Shown here: positions 59,197 through 64,000 of the stretch, in pieces
Layout of the letters: each line of letters starts with the position of its first letter
Numbering within the stretch: the first letter of the stretch is position 1
From: CBDFKV01 sp965249035
Lineage (GTDB): Bacteria; Pseudomonadota; Gammaproteobacteria; Arenicellales; Poriferihabitantaceae
Direction of reading: 5' to 3'
DNA length: 64,000 nucleotides
Assembly (NCBI GenBank): GCA_965249035.1
Contig: CBDFKV010000006.1
Span: 434,001 to 498,000, forward strand
Made by a program: the position numbers and the translations under genes
Notes under the pieces: model-generated
The model's database searches: none
What the model was told of the DNA's origin: nothing
The model's input: the letters and a program-made list of their open reading frames with translations, nothing else

Positions 59197-60438
59197 CTAT
59201 TTATTCAGCCGCTCTTGCTCGCGTCGCTGCGCAACTACTTCCATAATCCGCGAGACAATGCGCTCACGCAAACGAGGATCGAATTGCTTGGGTAACAAAT
59301 ATTCAGGGCCAAATTTCAGGCTGCGCAACCCATACGCTCTCAAGACTTCTTTGGGTACCGGTTCACGAGTTAAATCCGCCAAAGCGTGCACCACCGCCAG
59401 CAAAATTGCATTATCAATTTTTTTGACCCGAGCATCTAGCACACCGCGAAACAGGAAGGGAAAACACAAGGCGTTATTGACCTGATTCGGGAAATCTGAC
59501 CGCCCGGTTGCCATAATCAATCCCTTTTTGGCAGCAAGCGCTTCATCAGGCATGATCTCCGGGTCAGGGTTCGATAACGCAAACACAATCGCGCGACTAT
59601 TCATCACCTTAATCATCTGCGGCGTAATCGTGCCAGGACCAGAAACACCAATCAATACATCGGCACCAATCATGGCTTCGCTCAAAGTTCGCAAAGGGGT
59701 ATCAATCGCAAATGCTTCTTTGTGCATATTGAGGTCTTCGCGGCCGGTGTAAATCACGCCTTTGCTATCACACAGCACCAGCTGGTCACGGGAAACGCCC
59801 ATCGCCAGCAGTAATTTTGCAATCGCAATCCCGGCTGCACCAGCGCCAACAATGACAATACTCACCGCATCGATCGGCTTGCCCTGTATCTCTAGCGCAT
59901 TGATCAAACCGGCGCAGGCAACCACAGCCGTGCCGTGCTGGTCATCGTGAAATACAGGAATATCCAAGCGCTCACGCAAGGATTGTTCTATTGTAAAACA
60001 ATGAGGTGCAGCAATATCTTCAAGATTAATCCCACCGAAAGTGGGGGCGATATGGGCGACGGTTTCAACGAAGGCTTCGGGGCTCGGAGCGCTGACTTCG
60101 ATATCAAATACATCAATATCAGCAAAGCGCTTAAACAAGTTCGCTTTGCCTTCCATCACCGGCTTACCGGCCAAAGCACCAACGTTCCCCAGCCCGAGTA
60201 CCGCAGTGCCATCAGTGATCACGCCGACCAAATTACCCTTTGAGGTATAACGGTAAGCTGCCTCGGGGTCTTTGGCAATTTCGCGTACTGGCGCAGCCAC
60301 TCCCGGGGTATACGCTAGCGACAAATCGTCCTGATCGGCGCACGGCTTACTCGCATCAACCGAAATTTTTCCGGGCTTCGGATTTTCATGGTAATCCAGC
60401 GATTGCTGTCGCAGCGATTTAGGGCTCTGTTTTGTCAT
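59197..60438 (-). CDS. maeB: NAD(P)-dependent malic enzyme, short form
   Basis: Oxidatively decarboxylates malate to pyruvate, supplying NAD(P)H. From the ATG at 60438 the protein has 413 residues (MTKQSPKSLRQQ...). Motifs are LAYTPGVAAPV, the catalytic Lys in GLGNVGALAGKPVMEGKA, FHDDQHGTA and the dinucleotide-binding IVGAGAAGIAIAKLL. It lacks the phosphotransacetylase-like domain of long MaeB proteins. The start overlaps the stop of the upstream cysteine-rich gene as ATGA, which supports 60438 over the TTG-type start 51 bases upstream. Confidence 0.94.
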   Translation of the reverse strand: MTKQSPKSLRQQSLDYHENPKPGKISVDASKPCADQDDLSLAYTPGVAAPVREIAKDPEAAYRYTSKGNLVGVITDGTAVLGLGNVGALAGKPVMEGKANLFKRFADIDVFDIEVSAPSPEAFVETVAHIAPTFGGINLEDIAAPHCFTIEQSLRERLDIPVFHDDQHGTAVVACAGLINALEIQGKPIDAVSIVIVGAGAAGIAIAKLLLAMGVSRDQLVLCDSKGVIYTGREDLNMHKEAFAIDTPLRTLSEAMIGADVLIGVSGPGTITPQMIKVMNSRAIVFALSNPDPEIMPDEALAAKKGLIMATGRSDFPNQVNNALCFPFLFRGVLDARVKKIDNAILLAVVHALADLTREPVPKEVLRAYGLRSLKFGPEYLLPKQFDPRLRERIVSRIMEVVAQRREQERLNK

Positions 60439-60896
60439 TCGGTCGGTTTCGAGTGCTTTCGGCGTGGCAAAGAAAAATAAGCGACGCATTTTACAATAGT
60501 CGCGTAATCCAATGTAGAAAAGACGTCGGCTTTTTGCGCGGATAATTGACTGATAACCGAATCCATTAGCGCCGCAACATCCTTTTGTTGGGCCGCATAA
60601 GCAGCGCTCAAACCCTGCAAACCACCGATCTGAACTTTCATTGCCTGCGCAAACGGCAAATGCGCAGGTAAAACGGCCTGACCTACCGCAAAGCCAGACC
60701 GCTGGGCGATGGCTTGAAATACCTGTAGGCAGCGCTGTTCATATCGGCCATTACTACACCGTATCGCTTCGCGTTCACCCATTCGGATAGATTGACTGTA
60801 TCGACAAACAAAATACCCTTGCAATAGCGCCTTTTCATAGACACAGGGTGGAGATTCCAGTCCATCCTTTAGTTGTCGGTACTGCTCATCATCCAT
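60435..60896 (-). CDS. Unknown four-cysteine protein coupled to maeB
   Basis: A 153-residue soluble protein with four cysteines in the N-terminal third: C18, C31, C47 and C56 (spacing 12, 15 and 8), in PPCVYEK, FVCRYSQ, IRCSNG and QRCLQVF. A helical region follows (HLPFAQAMKVQIGGLQGLSAA). The pattern suggests a zinc or iron-sulfur site, but I know no characterised relative. It overlaps maeB by ATGA, so the two proteins should be made together. A terminator separates it from dsrE/tusA upstream. Confidence 0.78.
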   Translation of the reverse strand: MDDEQYRQLKDGLESPPCVYEKALLQGYFVCRYSQSIRMGEREAIRCSNGRYEQRCLQVFQAIAQRSGFAVGQAVLPAHLPFAQAMKVQIGGLQGLSAAYAAQQKDVAALMDSVISQLSAQKADVFSTLDYATIVKCVAYFSLPRRKHSKPTE

Positions 60897-60939
60897 GTTT
60901 TATCTCTCGTGAATCGCTATGCCCACGCTTTAACAACAC

Positions 60940-60961
60940 AAAAAACGCTGCCGAAGCAGCG
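60940..60961 (-). terminator. Intrinsic terminator after the dsrE-like gene
   Basis: On the minus strand a six-base-pair stem CGCTGC / GCAGCG with a TTCG tetraloop is followed by six T residues, 58 bases after the stop. It ends the tusA-dsrE unit ahead of the cysteine-rich gene. Confidence 0.9.
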
Positions 60962-61019
60962 CCTTTGTCGCCGGGGTTTTACCGTCGGCAATCCCCGTTT
61001 TCGCTTTAGCAGTCAGCGT

Positions 61020-61502
61020 TTAGATAAACAAATTGATATCTGATTCACCCGCCACTTCAAAATAAGTCGCGGCGCCGCCAAGCTCGATCTCGTCGATAAA
61101 CTCGTTCGGCTCCATATCAAACAAGTCAATCGTCATTTGACAGCCAATCATACGCACTTCCGCTTCTAAGCAGAGGTCGCGCAAATCTTCAACGGATGCG
61201 ACACCTTTACTCTTCATCTTGCTCTTCATCATCGACGTCATCATCGCTTCCATGCCAGGAATCGCCGTACCCAAAACCGGGAACCATTTATCCATACTCA
61301 GCGGCATTGGCATACCTGGATTGCCCAAGGGGCTGACCTTCAGGTCAAGCTTTTTCTTTAACAGCTGCAAGCCGTAAAAGGTAAAGAATATGGTGGTGTC
61401 GTACCCCAGCGCTGAAGCGGTCGACGACAAAATAAACGGCGGATAAGCCCAGTCCAGGGTACCTTTGGTTGCAATGATGCTTAGTTTCTTTCCATCACTC
61501 AT
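61020..61502 (-). CDS. DsrE/DsrF-like protein, DsrE2 type
   Basis: A 160-residue DsrE-fold protein. The N-terminus LSIIATKGTLDWAYPPFILSS and the conserved cysteines C111 (DLCLEA) and C121 (IGCQMTIDLFDM) fit the DsrE2 branch, whose members pass persulfide sulfur to or from TusA in sulfur-oxidising bacteria. A methionine-rich stretch (about 83-96) lies between. tusA is 76 bases upstream on the same strand. Confidence 0.88.
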   Translation of the reverse strand: MSDGKKLSIIATKGTLDWAYPPFILSSTASALGYDTTIFFTFYGLQLLKKKLDLKVSPLGNPGMPMPLSMDKWFPVLGTAIPGMEAMMTSMMKSKMKSKGVASVEDLRDLCLEAEVRMIGCQMTIDLFDMEPNEFIDEIELGGAATYFEVAGESDINLFI

Positions 61503-61578
61503 GTGTTTACCTCTTTGATGTGGGAATGAAGCGAGCCGAACAAACGGCCCACCTCAACTATATATTTATTTAGGGTGA

Positions 61579-61809
61579 TTACGACTTCTTCATTAAGAAG
61601 TGGAATTCCCCACTTTCTTCACTAGAAGAAAGTAATTCATTACCAGTTTGAGACGCGAATGCGTCAAAGTCTTTCACAGACCCGGGGTCGGTTGAAACAA
61701 TTTTCAACACTTCACCAGCACTCATGCCATTTAATGTTTTCTTTGCGCGTAGGATAGGTAATGGGCAATTCAAGCCACGTGCGTCCAGTTCTTGATCGAA
61801 ATCAGCCAT
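61579..61809 (-). CDS. tusA: TusA-family sulfur carrier protein
   Basis: A 76-residue sulfurtransferase-type carrier. The persulfide cysteine is C15 in the LNCPLPILRAKK motif (CPxP); the rest has the two-layer fold (VLKIVSTDPGSVKDF). Together with the DsrE2-like gene it forms a sulfur-relay pair. No rhodanese, dsrAB, sox or hdr gene is visible in the window. Confidence 0.95.
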   Translation of the reverse strand: MADFDQELDARGLNCPLPILRAKKTLNGMSAGEVLKIVSTDPGSVKDFDAFASQTGNELLSSSEESGEFHFLMKKS

Positions 61810-62086
61810 GTTATATGGTCTCCAAAATATCGTAATAGTTCAATTTCAGTGTCTATTCATCCCTCCACCATACACTGTTCGGCGATACAAATCATCGTCT
61901 CAACAGCAGCCTAGCGTGGATTAAAAGCTTGCTCTAAACACTGCCTCGCATGTAGCTTTACTTTAGATTGATTGCTTAACTAACTGTTTTACAAACAAAC
62001 TACCGCAACTACTCTGCGTAGGCTCTTCATAGTATATTAGAAGATAGCTAATTAGTAAAACTATATTATTCTATTCCAAATTCCTA

Positions 62087-63553
62087 ATGCTCTTATCACT
62101 ACGCCACTTAACCATTTTGGCAATATCTGCTTTTCTGATAATCCCACCTTTATCAGCCAGCCGTGCCGACAGCTTGCCTGAGCTAGGTGATAGCGCAGCG
62201 ACACTGCTAAGCTCAGAGCAAGAAACGTTACTGGGCCAACAAATCATGCGCAACGCCAAACGACGCATGCATTTTGAGAATGATTATTTGGCACTCGACT
62301 ATTTAAAGCAACTCACACGCCGGCTCGCAGCCCATGCGCCGCGAGCCTTTGGTGAATCCACCACCCACTTAGTGATCGACTCACGCATTAATGCCTTTGC
62401 GGTGCCGGGCGGACATTTGGCCTTTAACAGCGGCTTAATCGCCGAAAGTGCGGATGAAGGCGAATTAGCCTCCGTTATCGCCCACGAAATCGCGCACCAA
62501 TCGCAACGCCATATCGCGCGGATTCTGGAACGCTCCAAGGAACATACCCTACCCGCGACTGCAGCCCTAATCGGTGGCTTACTGATTGGTGGCCAAGCGG
62601 GGGTGGCTGCGATCACCTCGGTCAATGCGGCGCTCATATCTGACCAGCTGACTTACAGCCGCGGGTTTGAAAAAGAAGCTGACGCTACCGGCATCAGTAT
62701 ACTCGCCAAGGCCGGATTTGACCCACACTCAATGTCCCGCTTTTTTACCAAACTGGAACAGCAAACGCGCTTAAGTGGTAGCGACGTGCCCGAGTTTTTA
62801 CGCTCCCACCCCTTATCGAGTAATCGAATCGCTAATAGCCGCGCTAAAGCAGAGGCACTCAGCCCTTCGCATTCAACAGATACCCACCCCAGCAATACCT
62901 GGCTTGATTATGACGCCCTAAAAACCCGAATTATTGCGCTCTACAGCGATGCCCCACAAACTCGACTGCAGGCATTTCAGCAGCGCCTGAAAAGCCAACC
63001 CCATGATACTTTAGCCACTTATGGTGCCGCACTGGCTCTACAACGGCAGGGTAAATATCCGGCAGCGATTGCCATCCTAAAACCATTACTTACAGACCCA
63101 TCGACACCGCCTTATCTTAAGCTGGCATTGGCCGACATACAGATTCAAGCGCAAGACCTGGATGCGGCGCTAGCCATTTTGACACCGTTGTATCAGCAGG
63201 ATTCCAACCAATCGGCAACAGTCGCCAGCTACGCCACTGCTTTGATCATTAACGCGCAGACGCCCACCGCCATTCGCATTTTACGCAAGCACTTGCGGCG
63301 CCACCCAGAGCACCATCAGCTCACCCCCATTTTAGTCCGCGCCTATGGCAGTGATGGCCAAACGGCTAGCGCATCAATTGAGCAAGCCCAATACGAACTA
63401 GCCCAAGGTGACCCCGAAGCAGCTGATGCAACATTAGCTCAAATTAAGAAAGGTAAGGCACCTACCAGCGACTACGAAAATGCACGCATCCAGTCTTTAT
63501 TGCAGCAAGCCAAACGGCAGATTCGGTATCAAAAAGCGTTAACGATCGACTAA
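62087..63553 (+). CDS. bepA: BepA-like M48 periplasmic metalloprotease with TPR domain
   Basis: Periplasmic zinc protease/chaperone that supports outer-membrane protein (LptD) assembly and degrades stalled substrates. The 488 residues match BepA (487). A signal peptide (1-27), HEIAH at 133-137 with the third ligand E197 (FEKEAD), and a C-terminal tetratricopeptide region from about 295 (AALALQRQGKYPAAIAILKPLL...) are all present. The gene stands alone, divergent from tusA with a 277-base gap in which I see no gene. Confidence 0.93.
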   Translation: MLLSLRHLTILAISAFLIIPPLSASRADSLPELGDSAATLLSSEQETLLGQQIMRNAKRRMHFENDYLALDYLKQLTRRLAAHAPRAFGESTTHLVIDSRINAFAVPGGHLAFNSGLIAESADEGELASVIAHEIAHQSQRHIARILERSKEHTLPATAALIGGLLIGGQAGVAAITSVNAALISDQLTYSRGFEKEADATGISILAKAGFDPHSMSRFFTKLEQQTRLSGSDVPEFLRSHPLSSNRIANSRAKAEALSPSHSTDTHPSNTWLDYDALKTRIIALYSDAPQTRLQAFQQRLKSQPHDTLATYGAALALQRQGKYPAAIAILKPLLTDPSTPPYLKLALADIQIQAQDLDAALAILTPLYQQDSNQSATVASYATALIINAQTPTAIRILRKHLRRHPEHHQLTPILVRAYGSDGQTASASIEQAQYELAQGDPEAADATLAQIKKGKAPTSDYENARIQSLLQQAKRQIRYQKALTID

Positions 63554-63847
63554 TCGCTTCTCTTTCATCGATAAAATTAATGCCACAATTAAGATTCAGT
63601 CGTTCAAAATATTTGAATTGAACGCCATTTTTGGTTTATGCTTAGAATGCACGGGGAAGTGATACGCAGTAGTTTGACGAGCAGAACGACAGTTTTAGTA
63701 GCGTTTCAATTGCGAGTCTCTTCTCAACATAAAAAACCGAATGGAGAGATGAGGTTTGCTGAGCGTGATAAGTTGCATAGCTTATTGCTTGGAGCATTCG
63801 CACAGACGCTCCCTTCAATAACTAACTAGACAGTGGAGGATAACCCT
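63554..63847 (+). promoter_or_regulatory. Leader/promoter region of the right-edge gene
   Basis: 294 bases without a convincing gene. A possible -35 TTGAAT (63613-63618) and -10 TATGCT (63637-63642) at 18-base spacing would leave a leader of about 200 bases. GGAGGA at 63835-63840 is a strong ribosome site for the next gene. Confidence 0.3.
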
Positions 63848-64000
63848 ATGCGTACGACACGCATCGTATCATTGCTAAGCGCGGCATTCCTGACCGGCGC
63901 AGCGGCACTATCAGCGCCGATTGCCTCGGCCGATCACCCTGATCATTACCCCTCTGAAAAGCAATGTGCTTCTTTAGAAAACCCGAGTACAGAAATCCAG
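63848..64000 (+). CDS. Exported protein, truncated by window edge
   Basis: The first 51 codons of a gene that continues past the right end. They encode a clear signal peptide (MRTTRIV, hydrophobic stretch, cleavage near PIASA) followed by DHPDHYPSEKQCASLENP. GGAGGA seven bases ahead of the ATG fixes the start. Too little is present to name a family. Confidence 0.8.
   Translation, partial: MRTTRIVSLLSAAFLTGAAALSAPIASADHPDHYPSEKQCASLENPSTEIQ

Noticed and set aside
63638..63829. 63-residue reading frame ahead of the right-edge gene
   Set aside because: No ribosome site, no signal or domain, composition like non-coding DNA; more likely leader sequence.

Overview
This window looks like a chromosomal segment of a free-living gammaproteobacterium, with no phage, transposase, integrase, CRISPR or plasmid features seen. 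The strongest taxonomic signal is gene order: recA-recX-alaS-lysC-csrA-tRNA-Ser(GCU), fabG-acpP-fabF-mltG-tmk-holB-pilZ-tatD and map-glnD beside rpsB are gammaproteobacterial arrangements. A tusA/dsrE-type pair near the right end suggests sulfur-carrier chemistry, as in sulfur-oxidising lineages. I cannot name a genus. Coding density is high, most operons have ATGA or few-base junctions, and I saw no block that obviously stands out as foreign DNA.

Layout. 1-9330: rpsB (minus, with an unusual C-terminal extension) diverges from a tight plus-strand run map-glnD-amgK-like-pepN-HAD phosphatase. 9358-16098: tRNA-Ser, csrA, lysC, alaS, recX, recA and a small thioesterase-like gene, all minus. 16157-25193: a nitroreductase faces a long minus-strand series running fabG-acpP-fabF-mltG-tmk-holB-pilZ-tatD and ending in a secreted CAP-domain protein with cysteine repeats. 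25490-30985: a complete dipeptide ABC transporter (dppABCDF), with a terminator-like hairpin after the binding protein. 31102-36012: ETF-ubiquinone oxidoreductase, a YbdK-type ligase, a gamma-carbonic-anhydrase-like protein and an isolated ccmAB pair. 36047-40748: slyD, a large MscS-family channel, a DDAH-type hydrolase, a GFA-fold protein and an OsmC protein. 40941-46249: a permuted papain-like protein, a fatty-acyl-CoA synthetase, a YcbL-type metallo-hydrolase, mltA and a CBS-domain protein. 46315-48080: a two-gene exported system, a beta-rich protein with a C-terminal JAMM-like (DUF4329-like) domain plus a coupled lipoprotein. 48245-54430: a YbiT-like ABC-F protein, an SLC13-type permease, and a PepSY-like protein with a PhoP/PhoQ-like two-component system. 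54610-56019: an exported protein of four Cys...Trp blocks plus a peptidoglycan-binding-like domain. 56127-64000: radC, sucCD, a Cys-rich protein overlapping maeB, dsrE2-like and tusA, a BepA-like M48 protease, and a truncated exported protein at the right edge.

The most interesting points are the JAMM-like protein/lipoprotein pair at 46315-48080, the four-block repeat protein at 54610-56019, the S2 protein carrying a lysine-rich tail and a helix-hairpin-helix domain, the CAP protein with four cysteine repeats, and the four-cysteine protein translationally coupled to malic enzyme. All family assignments come from reading motifs and gene order; no database search was run.
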